Shown: positions 1-7,052, numbered from the stretch's first letter. The stretch: 48,158 nt of DNA from an uncultured Prevotellaceae bacterium (GCA_902769805.1 CACXQL010000032.1:1-48158), one strand, 5' to 3'. The notes: generated from the sequence alone by a model not told the origin. Numbers and translations: made by a program.

Positions 1-1
1 T

Positions 2-1042
2 ACGAAGATACGTCGTATCCAAACAGCACTGAGGGAGGCTTCTCAGTTCTATATCCAGTTACACAAGATGGGCTATAACGTCGACTTTGTAGACTGCGGC
101 GGTGGCTTGGGTGTCGATTATGACGGTACTCGTTCTCCATCCAGTGAGAGCTCTGTCAACTACTCCATCCAGGAGTATGTCAACGACTGTATCTATACCT
201 TTGTGGATGCCGCCAACAAGAATGAACTGCCTCATCCTAATATCATTACAGAAAGCGGACGCTCTTTGGCGGCTCATCATTCTGTATTAGTCATCGATGT
301 CCTGGAAACGGCTTCCCTACCAGAGATGCCAGAGGAGTTTGAACCTGACGAGAACAGTCATCAGTTAGTAAAGGACCTCTATGAGATATGGGATAATCTG
401 TCTCCTCGTAATGTTTTGGAAGACTGGCATGATGCTGAACAGATCCGTGAGGAGGTTCTTGACCTTTTCGCTCATGGTATTGTGGATTTGAAGACACGTG
501 CGGAGATAGAGGCAATGTATTGGAGTGTATGCCATGAGATCAATGCCTTGGCAAAGAATCTCAAGCATATCCCGGAAGAGTTGATGAACATCGATAAGTT
601 GTTGGCAGATAAGTATTTCTGCAACTTCTCGTTGTTCCAGAGCCTCAGCGACTCCTGGGCAATTGACCAGATGTTCCCCATTGTACCCTTGCAGCATTCA
701 CTGCCTGTCCATCCTCTGAAGAAGAACGAGCCTTATTACCTTGGCGTCTTCCTTGTGGGAGCCTATCAGGAAATCTTAGGTGACATGCATAACCTCTTTG
801 GTGATACTACCGCTGTACATATCTCTGTGAAGGACAAAGGCTATCATATCGACCAGATTATCGATGGTGAGACTGTGGCTGAGGTTCTGGAATATGTGCA
901 GTATGCTCCGAAGAAACTCGTGCGCCAACTGGAGATATGGGTGGCGAAGAGTGTGAAACAAGGAAAGATATCTTTAGAAGAAGGCAAAGAGTTCCTTAGC
1001 AACTACCGCTCAGGGCTCTACGGCTATACTTATCTGGAATAA
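2..1042 (+). CDS. speA: Biosynthetic arginine decarboxylase, 3' part, with apparent internal deletion
   Basis: The gene enters from the left edge, so its start is outside the window; 346 residues are visible in the frame beginning at base 2. SpeA is a PLP enzyme that converts arginine to agmatine for polyamine synthesis. Visible hallmarks are the glycine-rich phosphate loop DCGGGLGVDYDGT, the ESGRSLAAHH strand, the FLVGAYQEILGDMHNLFGD block and the C-terminal SNYRSGLYGYTYLE. Oddly, FPIVPL is followed almost at once by HSLPVHPLKK (near 685-700). In the family this junction normally holds about 35 residues with the catalytic motif TCDSDG, which is absent here, while the reading frame stays open. 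This suggests an in-frame deletion that would impair catalysis, or an assembly error. The next gene starts 21 nt downstream. Confidence 0.93.
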   Translation, partial: TKIRRIQTALREASQFYIQLHKMGYNVDFVDCGGGLGVDYDGTRSPSSESSVNYSIQEYVNDCIYTFVDAANKNELPHPNIITESGRSLAAHHSVLVIDVLETASLPEMPEEFEPDENSHQLVKDLYEIWDNLSPRNVLEDWHDAEQIREEVLDLFAHGIVDLKTRAEIEAMYWSVCHEINALAKNLKHIPEELMNIDKLLADKYFCNFSLFQSLSDSWAIDQMFPIVPLQHSLPVHPLKKNEPYYLGVFLVGAYQEILGDMHNLFGDTTAVHISVKDKGYHIDQIIDGETVAEVLEYVQYAPKKLVRQLEIWVAKSVKQGKISLEEGKEFLSNYRSGLYGYTYLE

Positions 1043-1063
1043 TACCTTAAACTTAAAACCAAA

Positions 1064-1969
1064 ATGAATATGTACAAGAACATCTCAAGACTTTCCATCA
1101 TCCTGATGGCTGTTGTCTTGGTAGGCATGAGTTCCTGCAAGACACAACAAACCTTAACGTATGGGGATGCCGTTGACTGGACAAAGGCACGTTACGGAAA
1201 ACTGATTAATAAGTATATCAAGGATGCAGGCAACAAACTCGATCCTGACGAGATGCGCCTGTTGTTCACACCTATCGGCTATGACGGAGGTTCCAACACA
1301 GTCTATTATCGTGATGCCGAGCGACTGTTAGTGGACACGGTCTATTCCGTAATGCTTCAGAAGGCTGTCGCAGAGGGCAAGACCAGTATCGTCATCTTTA
1401 CAGGTCCCTCTGCCAGCGGAAAGAGTACGGCAGCCAAGACCATGGACTTCTCGAATACAGGACTGGTGTATGACGCAGCCTTCAATACTTATAAGAAACT
1501 CGCTACTGCCATTAGGAAAGCTGAGAGAGCTGGTATGAAAGACATCAAGGTGATTGCCGTTTACAATACCGTTCGTAACTGTTTCAAGAACTCGGTAGAC
1601 AGAGGTAAGACCAGTAAGCGTTTTATCCATATCCCCTATATGATAGAGTCATATAGTAACAACATCAATAAGATGCAGCAACTGAAGGACAATTTCCCAG
1701 AGGTAGAGTTCATCTGCTTTGACAAGAGTGATAATGTCAATGCCAAGCGTGTCAGTTTGGATGAGGCTTGCAAATGGAACTTCAACGTCAGCCAAGATGA
1801 TATCCAATACCTCTTTAATATCATGCTCGATGAGATTAACAAAAAAGAGCTCACGCCACATCAGCTTGCCTATGTAGCAGGAGATATCTTATCCATCAAA
1901 GGACTGTCAGATTCCAATAAGGCCTTGGCTCAAGAGATTGACAGAAGAATACGTGAGATGTCAAAATGA
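1064..1969 (+). CDS. Predicted lipoprotein with zeta-toxin-like P-loop kinase domain
   Basis: This is a 301-residue protein. Residues 1-25 look like a lipoprotein signal: basic start, hydrophobic stretch, then MSSC with Cys25 as lipidation site and no acidic residues after it. A Walker A motif, GPSASGKS, lies at about residues 114-121, followed by VYDAAFNTYKK and an Arg-rich stretch (TVRNCFKNSVDRGKTSKR) resembling the substrate region of zeta-toxin-like P-loop kinases. Zeta toxins are cytosolic and use ATP to phosphorylate UDP-GlcNAc, so an exported version is unexpected. Either the signal is misread or the domain has another role. The gene sits between speA and argB and its stop overlaps the argB start by 4 nt (ATGA), so it is probably co-transcribed. 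I am fairly sure of the P-loop and signal, less sure of the zeta assignment. Confidence 0.72.
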   Translation: MNMYKNISRLSIILMAVVLVGMSSCKTQQTLTYGDAVDWTKARYGKLINKYIKDAGNKLDPDEMRLLFTPIGYDGGSNTVYYRDAERLLVDTVYSVMLQKAVAEGKTSIVIFTGPSASGKSTAAKTMDFSNTGLVYDAAFNTYKKLATAIRKAERAGMKDIKVIAVYNTVRNCFKNSVDRGKTSKRFIHIPYMIESYSNNINKMQQLKDNFPEVEFICFDKSDNVNAKRVSLDEACKWNFNVSQDDIQYLFNIMLDEINKKELTPHQLAYVAGDILSIKGLSDSNKALAQEIDRRIREMSK

Positions 1970-2742
1970 TGAAAGAGAAACTGACAATAGTAAAGGTGGG
2001 TGGAGCTGTAGTTGAAGACGAACTACAGCTCTCTCAATTGCTGAAGGACTTCAGTGCCATTGAGGGACGTAAGGTTCTCGTTCATGGTGGAGGTCGCAAG
2101 GCAACGAAGATGGCAGAGCGTCTGGGTTTTGAGACGAAGATGGTAAATGGTCGGCGTATCACGGATGCTACTATGCTGGAGGTTGTCACGATGGTCTATG
2201 GAGGACTGGTCAACAAAAACTTGGTGGCACAATTACAGGCCAATGGTGTTAACGCCCTCGGACTCACTGGTGCTGATGCCAATGCGATTCTCTCACACAA
2301 GCGTCCTTTGAAAGACGGTATTGACTATGGTTTTGTAGGTGATGTCGATGCTGGCAACGGGGAGATGCTCAGTAAGTTGATAGAAGCAGGTATTACCCCT
2401 GTGATGGCTCCTTTGACACACGACGGCAAAGGACATATCCTCAATACCAATGCGGATACCATCGCCAGTGAGACGGCAAAAGCCCTTGCCAGCATCTATG
2501 ATGTCACGCTGATTTTCTCTTTTGAGAAGAAAGGGGTACTCAGCAATCCTGATGACAATGACAGTGTGATTCCTGTCATTACTAAGGAAGACTTTGAACG
2601 CTATAAGGCAGACGGTACTATTTCCGGTGGTATGCTGCCAAAGATAGAGAATGCCCTGAGAGCTGTTGAGGCTGGTGTCTCACGAGTCATCATCACCCTT
2701 GCTACTGCTATTGACGGCAAACATGGTACAGTGATTGAATGA
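1966..2742 (+). CDS. argB: Acetylglutamate kinase
   Basis: ArgB phosphorylates N-acetylglutamate in the second step of arginine synthesis. The 258-residue length fits the amino-acid kinase family. Visible features are the N-terminal VKVGGAVV, the HGGGRKAT glycine loop, an NTNADTIAS segment near the nucleotide site and the C-terminal block GGMLPKIENAL. The start ATG overlaps the upstream stop (ATGA), indicating translational coupling; a second in-frame ATG follows immediately. The sigma-factor reading frame begins one base after the argB stop. Arginine feeding SpeA and made through ArgB gives this cluster a common metabolic theme. Confidence 0.96.
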   Translation: MMKEKLTIVKVGGAVVEDELQLSQLLKDFSAIEGRKVLVHGGGRKATKMAERLGFETKMVNGRRITDATMLEVVTMVYGGLVNKNLVAQLQANGVNALGLTGADANAILSHKRPLKDGIDYGFVGDVDAGNGEMLSKLIEAGITPVMAPLTHDGKGHILNTNADTIASETAKALASIYDVTLIFSFEKKGVLSNPDDNDSVIPVITKEDFERYKADGTISGGMLPKIENALRAVEAGVSRVIITLATAIDGKHGTVIE

Positions 2743-2743
2743 A

Positions 2744-3206
2744 ATGATTAGTTTCCATCATGACATCCTACCGCTGAAAGACAAACTTTTCAGACTTGCC
2801 CTCCGCATCACACTCAATCCTGCGGAGGCAGAGGATGTAGTACAGGAAACGATGATCAAGATATGGAACCGACGTAATAGTTGGGATACCATAGATAATA
2901 TCGAATAAGACGCGACTGATGGGCAACCACGCACTCTCGTTGGATACGGAGACAGAACCGCCTGACTATAGCCATCATTCGAATCCAGAGGAACAAGTGA
3001 TGCAGCGGGATCGTATACAACTGGTGCGGCAACTCATCGACCAGTTGCCTGAGAAACAACGTAGCTGTATGCAACTGAGAGATATCGAGGGAAAGAGTTA
3101 TAAAGATATCGCCACTATCCTTAACATCACGGAAGAACAAGTGAAAATCAATATCTTCCGAGCGCGTCAGACCATCCGGGAACAGTTCAAGAAAGCAGAT
3201 ACTTAA
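2744..3206 (+). pseudogene. ECF sigma-70 factor gene, broken by frameshift/deletion
   Basis: The first frame (2744-2908) encodes 54 residues with sigma region 2 character (LKDKLFRLALRIT, AEAEDVVQETMIKIW) and then hits TAA after DNIE. The second frame carries region 4 from ATG 2919 to 3206 (LPEKQRSCMQLRDIEGKSYKDIA, EEQVKINIFRARQTI). In related Bacteroidales ECF factors about ten residues of the AYCLT-type continuation of region 2 follow the IE; here they are missing and the frame changes between about 2900 and 2919. A deletion not divisible by three explains this better than programmed frameshifting. The region-4 half could still be translated alone. The downstream gene is the usual membrane partner. 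A sequencing error cannot be excluded. Confidence 0.85.
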
Positions 3207-3286
3207 AATTTTTTCATTTATTCTGTAACTTTTCTTTTAATCATTCGTCTTTTATTATAGAGGACATAAATACCTCAAGTGAAATA

Positions 3287-3769
3287 ATGGATTATAAGTA
3301 CATCGAACAACTCTTGGAACGCTACTGGGCAGCAGAGACCTCCCTTGAAGAAGAGGATATCCTGCGCGCTTTCTTCAGCCAGAAGGAGATACCTGCTGAA
3401 CTGGAGCAGTATCGTGCCCTCTTTGTCTATGAGGCAACAGAGAAAGAGAGTCAGATGTTAGGTGACGATTTTGACGGGCGTATCCTCGCCATGACAGAAG
3501 AGGAGCCGCATGCTGTCAAGGCTCGTGAGATTCCCTTTAAGGTACGTCTCATGCCACTCTTCAAAGCTGCCGCTATCGTTGCCATTATTCTCACTATAGG
3601 TGGTGCATTACAGCGTCCTTGGGATGCCAGTTGGAACGACTCTGTCGAGGTCGCATCCTACACGCTCCCTGTGGACTCTGCGGATGTCACTCCTATCCAG
3701 GCAGAGAATATCACGGACAGTCCCGTTGATACTGCCAAGGTCATACCTGTCGAGGTTGCCAAGGATTAA
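3287..3769 (+). CDS. Anti-sigma-factor-like single-span membrane protein
   Basis: A 160-residue protein beginning MDYKYIEQLLERYWAAETSLEEE, a head typical of the small protein encoded after ECF sigma genes in Bacteroidales. Residues 1-85 are acidic and probably cytosolic, one hydrophobic span (LFKAAAIVAIILTIGGAL) lies at about 91-108, and the remainder is a short exported tail rich in Asp, Val and Thr. By context it would hold the sigma factor at the membrane. No enzymatic motif is visible, and I do not recognise a named anti-sigma domain. It lies 80 nt after the broken sigma gene and looks intact, so it may now lack its partner. Confidence 0.7.
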   Translation: MDYKYIEQLLERYWAAETSLEEEDILRAFFSQKEIPAELEQYRALFVYEATEKESQMLGDDFDGRILAMTEEEPHAVKAREIPFKVRLMPLFKAAAIVAIILTIGGALQRPWDASWNDSVEVASYTLPVDSADVTPIQAENITDSPVDTAKVIPVEVAKD

Positions 3770-3876
3770 AAGGAATTTTCTATGCTTTCTCTATAATAAT
3801 ATCATGTTTAGTTAAAACAATCAATGAAACTGTGAAGTTTCTGTTCTCTCAAATTTTTCATAACATACTAACGAAG

Positions 3877-3911
3877 GTGGGCTGCCAGTCATTGCTTGAC
3901 GAGCAGCCCAC
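3877..3911 (+). terminator. Hairpin, probable terminator of the sigma/anti-sigma operon
   Basis: GTGGGCTGC (3877-3885) pairs perfectly with GCAGCCCAC (3903-3911); inside it GTCA (3888-3891) pairs with TGAC (3897-3900) across a small internal loop. Only a weak T-rich stretch follows, so termination may be inefficient, or the hairpin may protect the 3' end. Confidence 0.55.
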
Positions 3912-3940
3912 GAACTATTTTATAAAAAAAGACAAAAAGA

Positions 3941-3972
3941 TTTGGATTGTAACTAAATAATAGTTACATTTG
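3941..3972 (+). promoter_or_regulatory. hicAB promoter with overlapping inverted-repeat operator
   Basis: TTTG at 3941-3944 and TACATTTG at 3965-3972 are separated by 20 nt, matching the Bacteroidetes -33/-7 consensus. A perfect inverted repeat, GTAACT (3949-3954) and AGTTAC (3962-3967) with a 7-nt spacer, fills the spacer region and overlaps the -7 box. This is the expected place for HicB (or HicAB) to repress its own operon. The hicA ATG is 24 nt after the -7 box. Confidence 0.75.
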
Positions 3973-3996
3973 CAGCCAAAAAGATGAACTTACGAT

Positions 3997-4254
3997 ATGG
4001 GAACAAAGGAAAAGTTGCGTGAAAGGTTTCTGAAAATGCCTTCAGACTTTACGTTTGACGAGATGCAACATCTGTTAGAGGGCTATGGCTATGAACGTTA
4101 CAACAAAGGCAAGACTTCTGGATCTCGACTGATTTTTAAGAATGGTGATAAGCGACCTATCATGTTACACAAACCACATCCGGGCAATATAGTTAAAGAA
4201 TATGCCATGAAACAGGTAATGGAAGATTTACGCGAAGCAGGATTTATAAAATAA
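3997..4254 (+). CDS. hicA: HicA-family mRNA interferase toxin
   Basis: An 85-residue basic protein of the YcfA/HicA family, slightly longer than the commonest 60-residue forms. HicA toxins are small double-stranded-RNA-binding-fold ribonucleases that cleave mRNA when not bound by HicB. The family hallmark is the C-terminal block around MLHKPHPGNIVKEY, with the presumed catalytic His in the HKPH stretch, followed by a helix ending EDLREAGFIK. The N-terminal half (DFTFDEMQHLLEGYGYE) matches the family's first helix and strand. It is the first gene of a two-gene operon, 14 nt before the chosen hicB start, with its own promoter and operator. Confidence 0.9.
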   Translation: MGTKEKLRERFLKMPSDFTFDEMQHLLEGYGYERYNKGKTSGSRLIFKNGDKRPIMLHKPHPGNIVKEYAMKQVMEDLREAGFIK

Positions 4255-4255
4255 T

Positions 4256-4261
4256 AGGAGG
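4256..4261 (+). promoter_or_regulatory. Strong Shine-Dalgarno site deciding the hicB start
   Basis: A full AGGAGG lies between the hicA stop and hicB. Its spacing selects ATG 4269 over ATG 4263. Confidence 0.7.
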
Positions 4262-4268
4262 AATGATT

Positions 4269-4613
4269 ATGAATACGATGACGTACAAAGGCTATATAGG
4301 ATCAGTGTCCTATAGCGAAAAAGACCAAGTGTTCTTTGGAAAGATAGAAGGTATCAATGGTCTTGTGAACTTTGAAGGCGAGAGCGTCAAAGAATTAACG
4401 GCTGCATTCCACGAAGCAGTGGACGACTATTTGGCCTATTGCAAGGAAGAAGGCATAGAGCCTGATAAGAGTTATACAGGTGTTCTGAATGTCAGGCTTA
4501 CTCCTGCTATTCATCGTCAGATAGCCAAGCTTGCACTTAAAGCAGGACTTACTATCAATGCGTACATCAAAGATGCATTGGAAGAAAAGGTAGAGGCATC
4601 TTTGGCGGTGTAA
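4269..4613 (+). CDS. hicB: HicB-family antitoxin
   Basis: A 114-residue protein. The first half (YKGYIGSVSYSEKD through DDYLAYCKEEG) is the degraded RNase-H-like HicB fold that binds toxin. The C-terminal third (NVRLTPAIHRQIAKLALKAG, then TINAYIKDALEE) is a ribbon-helix-helix DNA-binding segment, fitting autorepression at the upstream inverted repeat. An ATG at 4263 is only one base after the Shine-Dalgarno AGGAGG (4256-4261), so the ATG at 4269, with 7-nt spacing, is the better start. This AGGAGG is unusually strong for Bacteroidetes and suggests the antitoxin is translated more efficiently than the toxin. Confidence 0.92.
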   Translation: MNTMTYKGYIGSVSYSEKDQVFFGKIEGINGLVNFEGESVKELTAAFHEAVDDYLAYCKEEGIEPDKSYTGVLNVRLTPAIHRQIAKLALKAGLTINAYIKDALEEKVEASLAV

Positions 4614-4705
4614 TCTTATAATTATCTCCCGATATTCTTTGTGAGTATTTGGATTTTGTATCTTTACGATTTTATATCCAACCCTTTAAATGCTGAAATA
4701 ACTTA

Positions 4706-4730
4706 GGAGTGCCCAAGCACTCCTTTTTTG
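4706..4730 (+). terminator. Intrinsic terminator downstream of hicB
   Basis: GGAGTGC (4706-4712) and GCACTCC (4717-4723) form a 7-bp stem with a 4-nt loop, followed by TTTTTTG. It lies 92 nt after hicB. A TATCTTTA-like -7 sequence lies between hicB and the hairpin, so a short independent transcript is possible but unproven. Confidence 0.85.
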
Positions 4731-4860
4731 TTTCCCCAATTCTTTTGTTTTTCAAAGTAATCGTATCTTTAACATGCTTGATACCTTTAGGTGTAAGAAT
4801 TCCTTAGACCTTAGTCTTTAGACTTTTGACAAAGTAATATGCTAATTTCCTTTCGAAACA

Positions 4861-4892
4861 TTTGCAACTTTAAGAATTTATTTCTATCTTTG
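4861..4892 (+). promoter_or_regulatory. Strong promoter for the structured leader upstream of the LRR gene
   Basis: TTTG (4861-4864), 20 nt, then TATCTTTG (4885-4892) is an exact match to the Bacteroidetes housekeeping promoter. It points into about 300 nt of non-coding sequence, predicting transcription from about 4898. Confidence 0.8.
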
Positions 4893-4893
4893 C

Positions 4894-5197
4894 AGTGTTC
4901 TCACGCCGAAGTCACTCCAGAGTGGCGGTTGGTAGAGGGCAGACATAATGATAAAAGCGTTTGCTGACGCTTGGTTTTGATCGTTGAAACTTCGAACACT
5001 TCAATGTCACATCACGAACCAATGCAACGGTAGATGCTCATGGGTATGTAATATCAAGTCCATGTGCCTTATTATTTATATAAGGTGGATTAGCATATAT
5101 ACATACGGCGTGGGGTCTTCGTTGCTCGTTTCGATGTGACGGGTAAGTTCGAAGACCTCAACGATGGAACGGGTAACGGTAAGGGTTCCACGTTTTT
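4894..5197 (+). ncRNA. Putative structured leader RNA or small RNA upstream of the LRR gene
   Basis: No gene is evident here, but complementary arms are dense. AGTGTTC (4894-4900) pairs with GAACACT (4994-5000); AAGCGT (4955-4960) with ACGCTT (4967-4972). GTCACATC (5006-5013) pairs with GATGTGAC (5133-5140) and, nested inside, GCAACG (5024-5029) with CGTTGC (5120-5125). Further in are GTATGT/ACATAC (5044-5049/5101-5106) and CCTTAT/ATAAGG (5067-5072/5080-5085). The arm 5111-5121 can instead pair with 5150-5160 over 11 bp, which excludes the long-range helix. The 3' end (5161-5193) is a hairpin with stem TGGAAC/GTTCCA followed by TTTTT. The arrangement fits an attenuated leader or riboswitch, or a separate sRNA. 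I do not recognise a known RNA family. Confidence 0.6.
5161..5197 (+). terminator. Terminator-like hairpin between leader RNA and LRR gene
   Basis: TGGAAC (5165-5170) pairs with GTTCCA (5185-5190), extended by ACG/CGT (5161-5163/5191-5193) around one bulged A, and T5193-T5197 follows. It would end the leader transcript about 85 nt before the LRR start codon. Confidence 0.6.
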
Positions 5198-5281
5198 GGT
5201 GCAATGACGTCACGTTGCTGCATGTTTTCCAACAATAACGTCTGGGAAGGGACTGAAGGACAGGACTTTAGTAACAATGCA

Positions 5282-7042
5282 ATGAAACATTTTTACGTAA
5301 AACTAATGATGTTAACTGTGCTCATGAGCATGGTTGGCATAAGAATCTTTGCCCATGACTATGCAGTGGAAAATACCGACGGCAAAACCATTTATTATAA
5401 TAATATAGGTGGTTCGAATGTCTCCGTCACTTTCAAAGGATATGGAGGAGAGTATTTTTATTCAGGAAATATCGTGATACCAGAATCAATTATTGTGGGA
5501 GGAAATACCTATAACGTGACGAGTATCGGCAGGGAAGCGTTCTATGAATGCAGTGGTCTGACCTCCGTGACCATCCCCAACAGTGTGACGAGCATTGGGT
5601 ATGGCGCTTTCAAAAGTTGCACAGGTCTGACTTTTATAGAGATTCCGAATAGCGTGACGACCATTGGCGAGGAGGCGTTTTGGTATTGCCCGGGATTGAT
5701 ATCCATAGAGATTCCAAACAGTGTGACAAGTATCGGCAGGGAAGCGTTCAGAGGTTGCAGCGGTCTGACCACTATAACGATTCCTAATAGCGTAACAACC
5801 ATTGGTTATGATGCATTCGTTGGTACTGCATGGTATAACAATCAGCCCAATGGACTGGTGTATGCAGGAAAGGTAGCATACAAATATAAAGGAACTATGC
5901 CAGCCAACACAAGTCTTACGATAGAGGATGGTACATTGGGAATTGCATGTCAGGCGTTCGAGAATTGCAGCGGTCTGACTTCTATAGAGATTCCGAATAG
6001 CGTAACGACCATTTGTTGGGATGCGTTCTATGGTACTACATGGTATAACAATCAACCCAATGGATTGGTATATGCAGGAAAGGTAGCATATCAATACAAA
6101 GGAACGATGCCAGCCAATACGAATATTACCATAGAGGATGGTACATTGGGAATTGCCGATATTGCGTTTTATAATTGCACAGGTCTGACTTCTATAGAGA
6201 TTCCTAATAGTGTGACGAACATTGGCGAAAATGCGTTCGATGGTTGCAGTGGTCTGACCTCAATAGAGATTCCCAACAGCGTGACGAGTATCGGCCATGA
6301 TGCGTTCTATCACTGCAGCGGCCTCACCTCAATAATATTTGATAATTGTAGGCCAACATTAAGCGATGATGTTTTTTGTTTGTGCAGTAATCTGACAGAC
6401 ATCTATTACCCAGCATACGCCTATGACTATTTTACATCGAATGCACAAACAAGCGTTTATACCCTTCACCCACAAATCAAGATTGATCGTGAGTGGACGA
6501 CTTATTGTGCATCAGCATCGTTTGACGTGCCTGAGGGTATTGACGCATACGTTGTGAACAGTTATGACGCTGGCGTGGTGACGTTGCAGAAGGTGACAAC
6601 CATCAATGCAGGGCAGGGACTGCTGTTGAAACCTGCTGAGGTGGGAACATTTTACAATACAACAGTATGTGCATCGGCTCCTGACCCCTATGAGAGCAAT
6701 ATGCTGAAAGGCGTAACAACAGCAACAGCGATTGGTGCTACCAGTGGTGAGTATACTAATTTCATCTTTACCAAGGTAAATGGTGAGTTGGGATTCTATC
6801 CTACCAATGCAGGAACGATACCTGCTTATAAGGCATATCTACAGATTCCTACTGCTTCCTTGCCAAGTGGTGCTCCTTCCCGTCTGTCCATTGCGATAGA
6901 TGATGAAACGACAAGTGTGGAGCGAGTAAAGACTAATACAGGAAAAGATTCAAATTGGTATACGCTCAGTGGTGTGCAGGCTAAGCAGCCGACAAAGAGT
7001 GGCGTTTATATTCATCAAGGTAAGAAGGTAATCATTAAATAA
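5282..7042 (+). CDS. Secreted BspA-like leucine-rich-repeat protein
   Basis: A 586-residue protein using the ATG at 5282, which gives a clean signal peptide (MKHFYVKLMMLTVLMSMVG, likely cleaved before HDYAVEN). The open frame extends upstream to 5204 but that extension would bury the signal. Residues of about 80-350 are LRR_5-type repeats of about 23 residues built on GLTSIEIPNSVTSIG, interrupted by two copies of a WYNNQPNGLVYAGKVAY module. A middle domain (EWTTYCASASFDVPEGIDAY onward) and a C-terminal module (WYTLSGVQAKQPTKSGVYIH ending KKVIIK) follow, the latter like Por/type-IX-secretion sorting tails in Prevotella. BspA-like proteins bind host or matrix proteins; the ligand here is unknown. 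A 42-residue peptide gene follows 10 nt downstream. Confidence 0.88.
   Translation: MKHFYVKLMMLTVLMSMVGIRIFAHDYAVENTDGKTIYYNNIGGSNVSVTFKGYGGEYFYSGNIVIPESIIVGGNTYNVTSIGREAFYECSGLTSVTIPNSVTSIGYGAFKSCTGLTFIEIPNSVTTIGEEAFWYCPGLISIEIPNSVTSIGREAFRGCSGLTTITIPNSVTTIGYDAFVGTAWYNNQPNGLVYAGKVAYKYKGTMPANTSLTIEDGTLGIACQAFENCSGLTSIEIPNSVTTICWDAFYGTTWYNNQPNGLVYAGKVAYQYKGTMPANTNITIEDGTLGIADIAFYNCTGLTSIEIPNSVTNIGENAFDGCSGLTSIEIPNSVTSIGHDAFYHCSGLTSIIFDNCRPTLSDDVFCLCSNLTDIYYPAYAYDYFTSNAQTSVYTLHPQIKIDREWTTYCASASFDVPEGIDAYVVNSYDAGVVTLQKVTTINAGQGLLLKPAEVGTFYNTTVCASAPDPYESNMLKGVTTATAIGATSGEYTNFIFTKVNGELGFYPTNAGTIPAYKAYLQIPTASLPSGAPSRLSIAIDDETTSVERVKTNTGKDSNWYTLSGVQAKQPTKSGVYIHQGKKVIIK
5529..6340 (+). repeat. Tandem 69-bp coding repeats with a 210-bp duplication
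   Basis: The LRR units repeat every 69 bp with strong nucleotide identity. A larger unit starting at the GGT codon 5822 recurs at 6032, exactly 210 bp (70 codons) later, with most codons shared. This indicates recent duplication and a substrate for slippage or recombination. Confidence 0.85.
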
Positions 7043-7052
7043 GAGAACAACA

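Noticed and set aside
1064-1969. Classical epsilon/zeta toxin-antitoxin module
   Set aside because: No small epsilon-like antitoxin gene is adjacent; both neighbours are arginine-metabolism genes.
2893-2925. Programmed ribosomal frameshift in the sigma gene
   Set aside because: No slippery heptamer is visible and conserved residues are missing, so a deletion explains the data better.
5204-5281. N-terminal extension of the LRR gene to ATG 5204
   Set aside because: It would place 26 polar residues before a good signal peptide, and it begins just after the terminator-like hairpin.
5486-6094. 202-codon minus-strand frame with internal repeats
   Set aside because: It mirrors the LRR coding repeats; periodic codon use keeps the opposite frame open.
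5529-6340. Regular direct repeats resembling a CRISPR array
   Set aside because: The repeats are in-frame 23-residue LRR units without unique spacers.
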